64,000 nucleotides of DNA from Thermogemmatispora onikobensis (GCF_001748285.1 NZ_BDGT01000032.1:1-64000); one strand, 5' to 3'. Counted from the first letter of the stretch, positions 8,882 through 16,830 are shown. Translations and numbers: made by a program. Notes: generated by a model from the sequence alone, not told the origin.

Positions 8882-9505
8882 ATGGCCTACAGGATAGAGG
8901 ACACGTCTTCATCGGAGACAAATGGCTCGCTTGATGAGCTCGCTCTCGTGCAACGAGCGCAACGTGGCGACGAGGCTGCCTTCAATATACTATTCGAGCG
9001 CTACGCACATCAGATCGCTCGCTACCTGAAACATATGGTTGGCAACGATGGGGTGAGCTGCGATCTGACCCAGGATACGTTTTTCCGCGCCTGGCGAGGA
9101 TTGGCGGGCCTGCGCAAGCCGCAAAGTTTCGCCAGCTGGCTATACCAGATCGCTACCAACCTCGCTCGTAACTATCAGGAGCAGGCCAGGCGCATGCAAT
9201 ACGTGCCCTGGGAAGACTGCCCTGAGGACAGCCGCGAGCTGAGCACGCTGGGAATGGAACGACATATCGAAGAGCGCGAGCTGACCCAGATCGCGCTTGC
9301 TCATGTCTCGCCAACTTATCGCGCCTGTCTCATTCTGTACGTCATTGAAGGGCTACCACAGCGCAAGGTAGCCGAACTGCTGGGCATGAAAGAATCGTGC
9401 GTGAGTAAATATCTCAGCCGAGGCAAAGAGGAGATGCGCCAGATCTACCAGCGCCTGGAGAACGAAGGGCTTCCCTTCAGGCAGAGAGGAGGCAAGCGGA
9501 AATGA
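8882..9505 (+). CDS. ECF RNA polymerase sigma factor
   Basis: This is a sigma70-family factor of the extracytoplasmic-function type. Region 2 is at about residues 25-100 (DEAAFNILFERYAHQIARYL, then DLTQDTFFRAWRGL) and region 4 at about 135-195 (GLPQRKVAELLGMKESCVSK, the helix-turn-helix for the -35 box). The length (207 aa) is typical. The ATG follows AAGGAACCTCCT. The stop overlaps the start of the next gene, an anti-sigma factor, by 4 bp (ATGA), so the two are translationally coupled, as usual for sigma/anti-sigma pairs. The promoters it reads cannot be told from the window. Confidence 0.92.
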   Translation: MAYRIEDTSSSETNGSLDELALVQRAQRGDEAAFNILFERYAHQIARYLKHMVGNDGVSCDLTQDTFFRAWRGLAGLRKPQSFASWLYQIATNLARNYQEQARRMQYVPWEDCPEDSRELSTLGMERHIEERELTQIALAHVSPTYRACLILYVIEGLPQRKVAELLGMKESCVSKYLSRGKEEMRQIYQRLENEGLPFRQRGGKRK

Positions 9506-10836
9506 AGCAGCCGCCGCGTCCCCCCTGCCCATCCTGGGCTGAGAAGCTCGCTCTGCGTCTGGAGGACCTCCCACCTGCCGACCGAGAAGCGCTGCAGGCT
9601 CATTTGCAGCGTTGTCCAGTCTGCGCAGCAGCCCGGGCCGACTACGAGCTGATTGATGCGCGCCTACAAGCCCTGCCCGACCCGGTGCTCAAGCCTGTGC
9701 CCCGGCTGGCCGCTCTCATGAGCAAGTTCGCCAATGAAGAAGAGGAACACTCGTCGCAAGCGCTCGGAGGCCAGACCCGCTCGGGGAGCAGCCCCTCCCC
9801 CTACCATCGTCCCGGCCCGGTTCGTCGGTCACGACAGCGCGTCTGGGCCGCCGTAGCTGCCTTGATCGCGGCTTGCCTGATGCTGGTACTGGGCCTGCCA
9901 TTGCTATACCAGCTTACGGAGAGCGGCGGAGCCACCAGCCCTGGTACATTGCTGGTGACCTATTACGGACATACCAGCACGATCACCTCCCTGACCTGGT
10001 CACCCGATGGCAGCTCGTTGGCCTCCAGCGATCTCAAAGGCAGCATCGAAGTCTGGAACCCCCTGACCAACACGCAGCGCTATCGCTACGAGCCGCGTGC
10101 CGGTGCTGGTATTGCCTACACTGTGGCCTGGTCCCCTAATGGGCACTACCTGGCCGCGGCCTTTCAGAATCACACCGTTGAGGTCTGGAACACCGAAACG
10201 GGCCAACGGATCTATAGCTTCACACGCCATACAGATATCGTCTATGCGCTGGCCTGGTCGCCAGATAGCCGGCGGCTGGCTTCTGGTGGAGGAGACAATA
10301 GCGTCTGGGTCTGGGATGCCACCACCGGAGCAGATGCCGTTGTCTATAACGGTATCTTCTCCGTGAAAACGCTGGCCTGGTCACCTGATGGCAACTATCT
10401 TGCCGCAGGAGACGACGGCGACATTGTCCGTATCTGGAATGTGCACACCAGCAACCCAGAGACACCGCTCCTCTCCTATACGGCCCATAGCGGCTCCATT
10501 ACCGCTTTGAGCTGGTCGCCCGACGGTCGCTATCTCGCCTCAGCCAGCATGGACGGCACGGTGCGCGTCTGGGATGCTCACAATGGCACGACCTTGCGGG
10601 TTTACACCGGCCATCGCGGTAGAGTCGACGCCGTCGCCTGGTCGCACGACGAACGCTTTATTGCCTCCGCGGGAGCCGATGCTACTGTCCAGGTCTGGAA
10701 CCCGTTCAACGGCGAGGTGGCCTTGATCTACCGAAAGCATAGCGAAGAAGTCAACGCCGTCGCCTGGTCTCCTAACGACCACTATCTGGCCTCCGCGGGC
10801 TGGGACCACACGGTACAGGTCTGGCGCGCTCCCTGA
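9502..10836 (+). CDS. Membrane anti-sigma factor (zf-HC2) fused to a seven-repeat WD40 propeller
   Basis: The N-terminal 60 residues carry the zinc-binding anti-sigma motif H-x3-C-x2-C (HLQRCPVCAAARADY). A single membrane segment follows at about residues 113-136 (AALIAACLMLVLGLPLLY). The remainder, residues ~150-444, is seven consecutive WD40 repeats, each with a WSPDG/WSPN-like turn and ending in VW/IW. Seven blades complete a closed propeller. By topology the propeller should be outside the membrane and the zinc domain inside, where it would hold the upstream ECF sigma factor. The start is ATG overlapping the sigma stop, with GAGGAGG upstream. A propeller that senses an external ligand or partner is inferred. 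Confidence 0.88.
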   Translation: MKQPPRPPCPSWAEKLALRLEDLPPADREALQAHLQRCPVCAAARADYELIDARLQALPDPVLKPVPRLAALMSKFANEEEEHSSQALGGQTRSGSSPSPYHRPGPVRRSRQRVWAAVAALIAACLMLVLGLPLLYQLTESGGATSPGTLLVTYYGHTSTITSLTWSPDGSSLASSDLKGSIEVWNPLTNTQRYRYEPRAGAGIAYTVAWSPNGHYLAAAFQNHTVEVWNTETGQRIYSFTRHTDIVYALAWSPDSRRLASGGGDNSVWVWDATTGADAVVYNGIFSVKTLAWSPDGNYLAAGDDGDIVRIWNVHTSNPETPLLSYTAHSGSITALSWSPDGRYLASASMDGTVRVWDAHNGTTLRVYTGHRGRVDAVAWSHDERFIASAGADATVQVWNPFNGEVALIYRKHSEEVNAVAWSPNDHYLASAGWDHTVQVWRAP

Positions 10837-11109
10837 CTACCTTGGGAGCCGCTGGTGAGCGCCAGCGGCCCTCCTCCACGAGCGAGCGGTAACCCTCTAC
10901 CGATCGATCCCAGTTCCACCTCAAGCTCCTTCCTCCCCCTGGTCTCGACACGACCGGAAGTCCCTGGTATAGTCAGCCGGGACCAGGGGAGCTATCTTCT
11001 CCCCTTCCCCATCTGCCGCAATTATCCTTATGACGGCCAAAGAATCAGAAGCAGCCCAGGTTCTTCTAACATTATCAGTGAGCACTGCGACCTTCGGACC
11101 GCCACCATA
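10837..11109. other. Intergenic region before the second binding-protein gene
   Basis: About 270 bp without a supported gene, followed by the promoter at 11110-11138. Confidence 0.5.
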
Positions 11110-11138
11110 TTGCACAGGCAGCCTGAAAGAACTATACT
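11110..11138 (+). promoter_or_regulatory. Sigma70-type promoter of the second binding-protein gene
   Basis: A -35 box TTGCAC (11110-11115), a 17-bp spacer and a -10 box TATACT (11133-11138) lie about 66 bp upstream of the first ATG. The binding protein therefore appears to be transcribed separately from the sigma/anti-sigma pair. Confidence 0.7.
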
Positions 11139-11200
11139 GTGAGGTGGTTAACTTACGCCCCCGATCGCTGGAAGCTCAGTGCCCTGTGAGCCTGGGAGGA

Positions 11201-11260
11201 ACGCATGCCCGCACGCATGCCCGTACGCATGCCCGTACGCATGCCCGTACGCATGCCCGC
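11201..11260 (+). repeat. Five 12-bp tandem repeats carrying in-frame ATG codons
   Basis: Five copies of ACGCATGCCCGY lie head to tail across the start of the binding-protein gene. Each copy supplies an in-frame ATG (11205, 11217, 11229, 11241, 11253) and encodes Met-Pro-Ala/Val-Arg. Because the unit is 12 bp, gain or loss of copies preserves the frame. GGGAGGA at 11194-11200 fits the first ATG best. Confidence 0.9.
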
Positions 11261-12635
11261 GCCATACCATCAGCACCAACGGCGCGATGCACAGCCGGAC
11301 TGGCAGGCTCAGGATCAGCGGAAGCAGCGCAAGCAGGAGCGCCTCCGTCGCCGCGCCTTCTTGCAGCGTGCTGTGACCTTGGGCCTGGCGGCACACTCCG
11401 CACTTGCCTTGCTAGCCGCTTGCGACAGTCAGTCTGCCTCGGTCGATGTTTTGACCGTCTGGAGCAGCGAGGAACAGGACTCTTTTCGGGCAGTGGTTGC
11501 TCCCTTCGAAAAGCAGACCCAGATCAAGGTCCAGGTTGTCTCTACACGTGATCAGGATACGCTCCTGACCACGCTGTTACGGGCGAATACCCCCCCAGGA
11601 GTGGCTATTTTACCCAATCCGGGCGGAATGCAGCAATTGGCCGCACAGGGGAAGCTTCTCCCTCTGGACAGCTTCCTGGATATGGAGATGGTCAGGCGCG
11701 ACTATAGCCGTACCTGGATCAATCTCGGGAGCTACAAGGGAGCACTCTATGCGCTCTTCTACAAGGCAGCCAATAAGGGGATCATCTGGTACAATCCTCA
11801 GCAACTCCAGGCCCTTGGCCTCCACATCCCTCACACCTGGGATGAGCTGATCGCGGTCTCCAACGCCATCGCTGCCCGGGGACGCTATCCCTGGGCCATC
11901 GGCGTTGAGAGTGCGGCTTCCAGCGGCTGGCCCGCCGCCGATTGGATCGCCGAGCTGTATCTGAAAGAGTGGGGACCGGAGATGTACCAGCACTGGGTCA
12001 ATCACAGGATTGCCTGGACCGATCCGACCATCAAGCAGACCTTTCGCCGCTTCGGCTCTATTCTCACCGGCAAGCACTATATCCCACATGCTCCAACCTC
12101 GGTCTTGTTGACGAACTTCCAGGACGCCAGCTACGCGCCTTTCGAACAGCCACCGCGTGCTTACTTTTACTATTCGGGCGACTTCGTGCTTGGCTTCGTC
12201 ACTAGCCGCTTTCCCAGTATTGTCCCCGGAAAAGAGATCAATTTCTTTCCATTCCCTGAGATCAACCCACGCTACGCTGGGGCCGTCACTGGGGGAGCCG
12301 ATGCTGTGGTTGCTCTGCAGGACACAGCAGAGGTACGGGCCCTGGTGCAATACCTCGCCAGTTCTCAAGCGCAAGAGATCTGGGTTCGGCGCGGCGGCTT
12401 CACTTCGGTCAATCAGTCGATCCCTATGAGCGCCTACCCCAACCCTGTTGCGCGGGCTTCGGCTCAGATGCTCAGTCAGGCCCCCTCTTTCTGCTTTGGG
12501 GCCGGTGACCTGATGCCGCCAGTGGTCCAGCACGCCTTCTGGAAAGGTATGCTGGCCTTTATCCAGGAGCCAGACCAGCTTGACACCATTCTGCAGTCCA
12601 TTGAAGCGGTCGCCCAACGCAGCTATCCTCCCTAA
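11205..12635 (+). CDS. Orphan sugar-binding lipoprotein, paralogue of the protein at 5277-6671
   Basis: This is an ABC-type family 1 solute-binding lipoprotein. After a repeat-encoded Met-Pro-x-Arg leader it has an Arg-rich stretch, a hydrophobic segment and a lipobox (LLAACD). From there it aligns without large gaps to the other binding protein in the window: both contain QGKLLPLDSFLDM/QGKLIPLDSFLDM, LYALFYKAANKG and TNFQDASYAPF. By eye well over half of the positions are identical. The start at 11205 is set by GGGAGGA just upstream, though four further in-frame ATGs follow. No permease or ATPase gene is adjacent; it sits downstream of a sigma/anti-sigma pair and could be a sensor or an alternative receptor for the same transporter. 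Confidence 0.9.
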   Translation: MPARMPVRMPVRMPVRMPAPYHQHQRRDAQPDWQAQDQRKQRKQERLRRRAFLQRAVTLGLAAHSALALLAACDSQSASVDVLTVWSSEEQDSFRAVVAPFEKQTQIKVQVVSTRDQDTLLTTLLRANTPPGVAILPNPGGMQQLAAQGKLLPLDSFLDMEMVRRDYSRTWINLGSYKGALYALFYKAANKGIIWYNPQQLQALGLHIPHTWDELIAVSNAIAARGRYPWAIGVESAASSGWPAADWIAELYLKEWGPEMYQHWVNHRIAWTDPTIKQTFRRFGSILTGKHYIPHAPTSVLLTNFQDASYAPFEQPPRAYFYYSGDFVLGFVTSRFPSIVPGKEINFFPFPEINPRYAGAVTGGADAVVALQDTAEVRALVQYLASSQAQEIWVRRGGFTSVNQSIPMSAYPNPVARASAQMLSQAPSFCFGAGDLMPPVVQHAFWKGMLAFIQEPDQLDTILQSIEAVAQRSYPP

Positions 12636-13007
12636 TCTGTCAGGCCCTAAACAGAAGGCATGGGATGAGACGCGGCTCCCCTGCTCATTACCCAGGCTGG
12701 CACTTTTGTTGAGTCCGGCGAGATTGGCTTGCCAGCGGTGCCTTCTGTGTCGTTAAGCCGAGGCCGTTTTCTACCAGGTCCCCCTTGTGAAAAGAGACCA
12801 GAGCGTTGTAAGCTATGACAGAGAGTGAGCCAACAAACAACCACAACAAGAGCATTGGCCGAAAAGTCAGACAAGAGGTAAGGGGCTGATCAATGCGGCG
12901 GCGTGAGCCACCAACCCCCTGCGCGCCTGGAGCCAAGCAGGGCCAGGTCAGCTAGCCTACACAGGAACGCCGCTTTCTCCCGGAAGCGATTGTAGCGAAG
13001 GAGCACA
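12636..13007. other. Intergenic region
   Basis: About 370 bp with no supported gene; the only signal noticed is the ribosome site AAGGAG just before 13008. Confidence 0.5.
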
Positions 13008-13544
13008 ATGGTGCCTGAACAGAACAATCCTAACAACCAGCGCAGTCTCCGTGCTTCCAATGGGAAGCCGCTCATTCTGGGCCAGTCCCGCGGCCTCTCC
13101 GATTATGAGGCGGCGATGATTCAGCGCATGATTCGTGAGGAACAGCATTCTTCACGAGCGCTGGAGATCCCCAAGGAAGATCTCGCCCAGGAGGCGACTA
13201 CCCGCATGCGACCAGAGGTGGCCGAGGTGGTGGCTGCCAGTCGGGTACGCGAGATTCTGCAGATGTTTAATCGCGACTACCTCTACGGTCAAGGCCGTTT
13301 CGACGAGTACGAGGGCGGCTTGCTGCTGAAGTGGGGCGACGGCTACTCGCGCAAGCATATCTGGGTGAGCGTGGAAAATGGGAACCTGCTCTTTGAGACA
13401 AGCCATATGCGCAAGTGCAGCAAGCCCTACTGCACTGGCACTCACCATGTGCTCAGCCGCGAGCAGTATACGAATATCGATCTGATCAATCAGGAGCTGG
13501 CCGAGCTGTTCCGCCGTCCCGTTCAGGAGCCAACCGACGACTAA
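13008..13544 (+). CDS. Protein of unknown function with CxxxxC...HH motif
   Basis: I do not recognise this 178-aa soluble protein. The ATG has AAGGAG 5 bases upstream. The N-terminal third is charged and probably disordered, followed by a helical part (SDYEAAMIQRMIREEQ) and an alpha/beta part (GGLLLKWGDGYSRKHIWVSV) around residues 105-125. A cluster KCSKPYCTGTHHVL (about 140-153) contains two Cys and two His and could bind a metal, though the order is not a standard zinc finger. There is no signal peptide or membrane segment. A gene for a receiver-like protein follows after 129 bp in the same direction. Confidence 0.75.
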   Translation: MVPEQNNPNNQRSLRASNGKPLILGQSRGLSDYEAAMIQRMIREEQHSSRALEIPKEDLAQEATTRMRPEVAEVVAASRVREILQMFNRDYLYGQGRFDEYEGGLLLKWGDGYSRKHIWVSVENGNLLFETSHMRKCSKPYCTGTHHVLSREQYTNIDLINQELAELFRRPVQEPTDD

Positions 13545-13673
13545 GAGGAGGCGGAGCAAGACGCCCAGAAAGGCCGGCGCGGCGCTTCAGGGCCGGGGCA
13601 GGATGAACAGGCCCTGGTCCTGGACTCCTGGCGCCGTCGGTCAACCCAACCCAATCAGCAGGAGTGCTAGCCT

Positions 13674-14096
13674 GTGTCACAATCAGTGCTTGCTCTGGAG
13701 CGGGACCTCTTCTTCGCGGTGAAGATACGCGATACGCTGCGTCATCTGGGGCTGGAGACAATCGTCGTGCGCGATCTGGCCGCGTTCTTGCGAGCGCTGG
13801 CCGACGACGCTTCCCCCTCTGGCCAGCCACGCAAGCAGCTGGCCCTGGCGATTGTCAATATCTCCACACCAGGTGTGGCCTGGGATGAAGCGATCCGCCA
13901 GGCCCGCCAGCATGGGCTGCCAGTGCTGGCCTTTGGCCCCCATGTCGACGTGGAAGCCCGCACTAAGGCACTGGATGCCGGCGCCCAGCGCGCAGTCTCG
14001 AATGCAAGGCTGAACAGCTCGCTGACAAGCCTGGTGCAAGATCTGCTGACCTCGCCGGAGAGAGTCGATCTCACGACTGAGGACGACGAACGCTAA
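13674..14096 (+). CDS. Receiver-like (CheY-fold) protein lacking the phosphoacceptor site
   Basis: This small alpha/beta protein (140 aa) has the strand-helix alternation of a response-regulator receiver: VLALERDLFFAVKIRDTLRHLG as strand 1/helix 1, LALAIVNIS as strand 3, LPVLAFGPHVD as strand 4 and GAQRAVS as strand 5. The position that would hold the phosphorylated Asp (after LALAIVNIS) lacks a clear Asp, and the N-terminal acidic pair is not evident, so it is probably a pseudo-receiver. The start is GTG with AGGAG 9 bases upstream. No output domain is present. Function unknown. Confidence 0.7.
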   Translation: MSQSVLALERDLFFAVKIRDTLRHLGLETIVVRDLAAFLRALADDASPSGQPRKQLALAIVNISTPGVAWDEAIRQARQHGLPVLAFGPHVDVEARTKALDAGAQRAVSNARLNSSLTSLVQDLLTSPERVDLTTEDDER

Positions 14097-14131
14097 TCCA
14101 CCCCTCAGCCCTCTCTAGAGCGCGGCTGAGC

Positions 14132-14162
14132 TTGACAGCGTCCCCCGATAGCATGCTATAAT
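14132..14162 (+). promoter_or_regulatory. Strong promoter of an isolated mini-gene
   Basis: TTGACA (14132-14137), a 19-bp spacer and an extended -10 TGCTATAAT (TATAAT at 14157-14162). The long spacer is offset by consensus hexamers and the TGn extension. Only the short unit 14163-14374 lies between it and a terminator. Confidence 0.75.
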
Positions 14163-14192
14163 AATCGTGTCCCGCAGAGGGATATCCTGAAG

Positions 14193-14221
14193 CCTATCTC
14201 AGGCGACAGCCTTCCGATAGG
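14193..14221 (+). promoter_or_regulatory. Hairpin in the 5' leader of the mini-gene
   Basis: CCTATC (14193-14198) pairs with GATAGG (14216-14221), and inside it AGGC pairs with GCCT around a GACA tetraloop. It ends 10 bases before the Shine-Dalgarno sequence. Confidence 0.5.
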
Positions 14222-14247
14222 TGAAGCCCAGAAAGGAGGCGATACCT

Positions 14248-14310
14248 ATGCTGAAGTTGCCTGTTCGCTTACTAGGGATGGTGTTTCAGGTGGACAGAGT
14301 TGGCCCGTAA
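14248..14310 (+). CDS. Putative 20-residue peptide, or structured small RNA
   Basis: A 20-codon frame (MLKLPVRLLG then MVFQVDRVGP) begins 8 bases after a perfect AAAGGAGG (14232-14239). It is the only frame in a short transcription unit with its own consensus promoter and intrinsic terminator, so it is either a real micro-gene or part of a small RNA of about 205 nt. A GGCCC-GTAA-GGGCC hairpin (14302-14315) overlaps its 3' end, and the loop contains the stop codon. The product is cationic and hydrophobic. I know no family that matches it. Confidence 0.45.
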   Translation: MLKLPVRLLGMVFQVDRVGP

Positions 14311-14340
14311 GGGCCGTTTTCCAGAGGATCAGTAAATGGA

Positions 14341-14374
14341 GGCCGAATCAGGAGTGATTCGGCCTTCTTTTTTT
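14341..14374 (+). terminator. Intrinsic terminator of the mini-gene
   Basis: A perfect 10-bp stem (GGCCGAATCA with TGATTCGGCC) around a GGAG loop, followed by TTCTTTTTTT. This is one of the clearest factor-independent terminators in the window. Confidence 0.9.
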
Positions 14375-14391
14375 GCTCTCCCGCCTTCCCC

Positions 14392-14420
14392 TTGCAACTT
14401 TCTTTCTCCCGTGCTATACT
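14392..14420 (+). promoter_or_regulatory. Promoter of the HhH protein gene
   Basis: TTGCAA (14392-14397), 17-bp spacer, extended -10 TGCTATACT (TATACT at 14415-14420), directly after the mini-gene terminator and about 210 bp before the probable start. Confidence 0.7.
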
Positions 14421-14631
14421 GTATTGAACAAATTTTCTAGCTTCTCTAGCGCAGCTAAGAGAAGGAAGTACGAGCAGAGAGGGGAGCAGTACATTCACCC
14501 CTGGCTGTCTGCTCCATTGCCGATCGGAAGGTAGCCAGAGAGAAAGAAAGAGAGAGAGGAAGGAAACGCAGGCCCTTTCATTAACGATGACCAGACGAGT
14601 CGAGGAGAACAGAATCGACAGGGGCATACCT

Positions 14632-15264
14632 ATGCATCATATTCTGAAACTTACCCAGACCATTCAAGTGCTGCCGAGCCGAACAGGCTACGAGCGACGG
14701 GCGGTCCAGCAGCCGATGCTCCCCGGGCTGGAGCCAGAGCCTCTGGAGGAGCGCCGGCCTGTCCGCAGCAATCGTCAGCTTGCCGAGGTCCTGGCCAGTG
14801 TAGCCGAGCTGCTTGAGTTGCAGCACGGCAACCCTTACCGCATTCAGGCCTACCGTAACGTGGCGCGGGCGATCCTCGCTCTCCAAGAGCCGGTTGTGGA
14901 GATCATCGCGCGGGGTGAGCCCCTGCCCATTGAGGGGCTGGGTCGCCGCATGCGGGCCCATATCGCTGAGTTGCTGCAGCGGGGGACCCTGACCTTCTCT
15001 CACGACCTCCTTCCCCAGGGTCTGCCAGCAGGAGCGCGTCGTCTCCTGGCGATCGAGCATATCGGACCACGTACAGCCCTGCGGCTCTACGAGGAATTGG
15101 GCATCGATTCCGCCGAAAAGCTGTGGCAGGCCGCTAACGAGCAACGCCTGCGTCGGCTGCCGGGCTTCGGTCCTCGCAGTGAGGAGCGCCTGAAGCAAGC
15201 AGCCACGCGCGCCCTTCAGGGGCAGGAGCCGGAGCCACCGGCTAGCCTGGGAGGCGCAGCCTGA
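14632..15264 (+). CDS. Helix-hairpin-helix protein related to the N-terminal part of DNA polymerase X
   Basis: The central region (about residues 45-190) resembles the 8-kDa and fingers domains of family X polymerases: a helical part with NPYRIQAYRNVARAILAL, then HhH motifs (LLAIEHIGPRTALRLYEELG and LRRLPGFGPRSEERL) that contact DNA backbone. The nucleotidyltransferase palm and PHP domains of a full PolX (about 570 aa) are absent; the 210-aa length suggests a stand-alone DNA-binding or repair accessory protein. I favour ATG 14632, preceded by ACAGGGG; ATG 14587 in the same frame is possible. It has its own promoter and is followed by convergent genes. Confidence 0.75.
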   Translation: MHHILKLTQTIQVLPSRTGYERRAVQQPMLPGLEPEPLEERRPVRSNRQLAEVLASVAELLELQHGNPYRIQAYRNVARAILALQEPVVEIIARGEPLPIEGLGRRMRAHIAELLQRGTLTFSHDLLPQGLPAGARRLLAIEHIGPRTALRLYEELGIDSAEKLWQAANEQRLRRLPGFGPRSEERLKQAATRALQGQEPEPPASLGGAA

Positions 15265-15315
15265 GCAACCTCTTGCGTAGCGTAGCTCGTCGCCAAATCC
15301 AGCCAGCCCGCCCTG

Positions 15316-16158
15316 CTAGAAACGACCTTGCTCAACCAGAGTAATAAAGCGCTGCTCCAGCTCCCAGGTACGTGGCCCTGGCCGGCCTGAGCCAATCACC
15401 AGGTCGTCGATCTGCACTACTGGCATGATCTCCTTCGACGAGGCAGTCAGAAAGGCTTCATCAACAGTAGGCAGCTCGGAGAGAGCAAGAGGTCGCTCCT
15501 CTATCGGAAAGCGCCCTCGGGCTAGCTCCAGAACCACCGCGCGCGTTACTCCCGGAAGAATGCCCTCCCGCGGTGTCACCAGCGTCTCGCCCCGGAAGAC
15601 AAAGAAATTGCTGCGCGTCCCCTCCAGGACCTCCCCTCGCTCGTTGACAAAGAGCGCATCGGCTGCTCCTCGCCGCACCGCCTCTTTGAAAGCCCGCACC
15701 GCAGCAATGTAGCTGGTCGTTTTGGCCTCCGGGGCCTCCCGCTGCAGGCGACAGGTAATCAGGCGCAACCCGCGCTTGAACGCCTCCAGATCGCGCTCAG
15801 GTAAGGGCGTAATTAAGACCGCCAGCAGCGGCTCCCCGGATGGAAGAATACCATCCTCGCTCACACCTCCTGTCACCAGAATACGCAGAGAGGCATGGCG
15901 AAAAGGATTGCGCCGAATGGTCTCCTCCAGCACCGCCCGCATCTCCGCGCGCGTATAGGGAATAGCCAGATCAATGAGCTCCGCAGAGCGATAGAGACGG
16001 TCGAGATGATCTTCGAGACGAAACGGACGACGATCGTAGGTACGCAGGGATTCGAAGACGCTGTAGCCTCGCAGAACGGCCACATCGGTGAGAGGAATGC
16101 AGGCCTCATGCGGATGGACCCACCGTCCACCAACGTACCAGATAGCTTGCTGCTCCAT
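15316..16158 (-). CDS. Class IV PLP-dependent aminotransferase (branched-chain or D-amino-acid type)
   Basis: This is a fold-type IV aminotransferase that moves amino groups between an amino acid and a 2-oxo acid in the cytoplasm. The PLP lysine is probably K146 in EAKTTSYIAAVRA, and the family signature EGTRSNFFVFRGETLVTP is near residues 178-196. The length (280 aa) fits IlvE, Dat or PabC. Substrate cannot be decided: the N-terminal GYSVFESLRTYDRRPFRLEDHL is compatible with all three. The ATG lies 5 bases after the stop of the EVE-protein gene and has AGGAACGAGGG upstream, so the two form an operon. Confidence 0.87.
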   Translation of the reverse strand: MEQQAIWYVGGRWVHPHEACIPLTDVAVLRGYSVFESLRTYDRRPFRLEDHLDRLYRSAELIDLAIPYTRAEMRAVLEETIRRNPFRHASLRILVTGGVSEDGILPSGEPLLAVLITPLPERDLEAFKRGLRLITCRLQREAPEAKTTSYIAAVRAFKEAVRRGAADALFVNERGEVLEGTRSNFFVFRGETLVTPREGILPGVTRAVVLELARGRFPIEERPLALSELPTVDEAFLTASSKEIMPVVQIDDLVIGSGRPGPRTWELEQRFITLVEQGRF

Positions 16159-16163
16159 AGTCG

Positions 16164-16589
16164 CTACCCTCGTTCCTCTTCCTCTGGGTCAAGCAACCCT
16201 TGCCCGCGCAACCAGTGCAGAAAGCGCTCTGGTACGGCCATGACCGAGAGACGCGGCTGCCGCACCAGACTCCAATCGGCAAAGAGCTTGCTGGCTTTGA
16301 TCTCGCGCAGGGTGACCGGGCGCGCCAGTCGACGCTCAAACTCGACCTCGACTACTTGACTGCGGGGATCAGTGGGATCAGGACGCGGCCAGGAAACAAC
16401 ACGCGCCAGACCAACCAGCGCCGCCTGGGCCCCGCTATGATAGAGCAGTAGCCGATCCCCAGGACGCATCTGCGCGATGAAGCGCACTGCCTGGGGATTG
16501 CGCACTCCATCCCAAACAGTGCACCGCTCGCGTTCGAGATCGTCTAGCCCATAGTCCGCAGGCTCGGTCTTCACCAGAAAATAGGCCAT
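16164..16589 (-). CDS. EVE domain protein
   Basis: This small PUA-fold protein of the EVE family is thought to bind modified bases in RNA or DNA. It has the diagnostic start MAYFLVKTEPADYGLDDL, then VWDGVRNPQAVRFIAQM and GDRLLLYHSGAQAALVGLARV. The ATG at 16589 is chosen because the family begins at MAYFLVKTEP and AAGGAGAG lies upstream; the open frame extends to 16748 without family similarity. The length of 141 aa matches stand-alone EVE proteins. The aminotransferase gene follows after 5 bp. Confidence 0.9.
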   Translation of the reverse strand: MAYFLVKTEPADYGLDDLERERCTVWDGVRNPQAVRFIAQMRPGDRLLLYHSGAQAALVGLARVVSWPRPDPTDPRSQVVEVEFERRLARPVTLREIKASKLFADWSLVRQPRLSVMAVPERFLHWLRGQGLLDPEEEERG

Positions 16590-16830
16590 AGGCTTTTGCT
16601 CTGCTCTCCTTTTCTCAACTGCAGGCTGGCCGCTCCGCTTCGGCAGCCCCTCCTTCAGAGAGGCAGCACCCAGCTCTCTGCAGCACTCCCAGGCCAGCCA
16701 GAGAGAGCATAACATGCCCGACTCCGTCTGTAAACACCGTTCAGTCACATCGCTGTTCGCTTATAGCCTTTTCAGACAGTTGAGGCCCGAACTATCCTGG
16801 TAGAATGAGGCACAGAATTGCAAGGCATGC

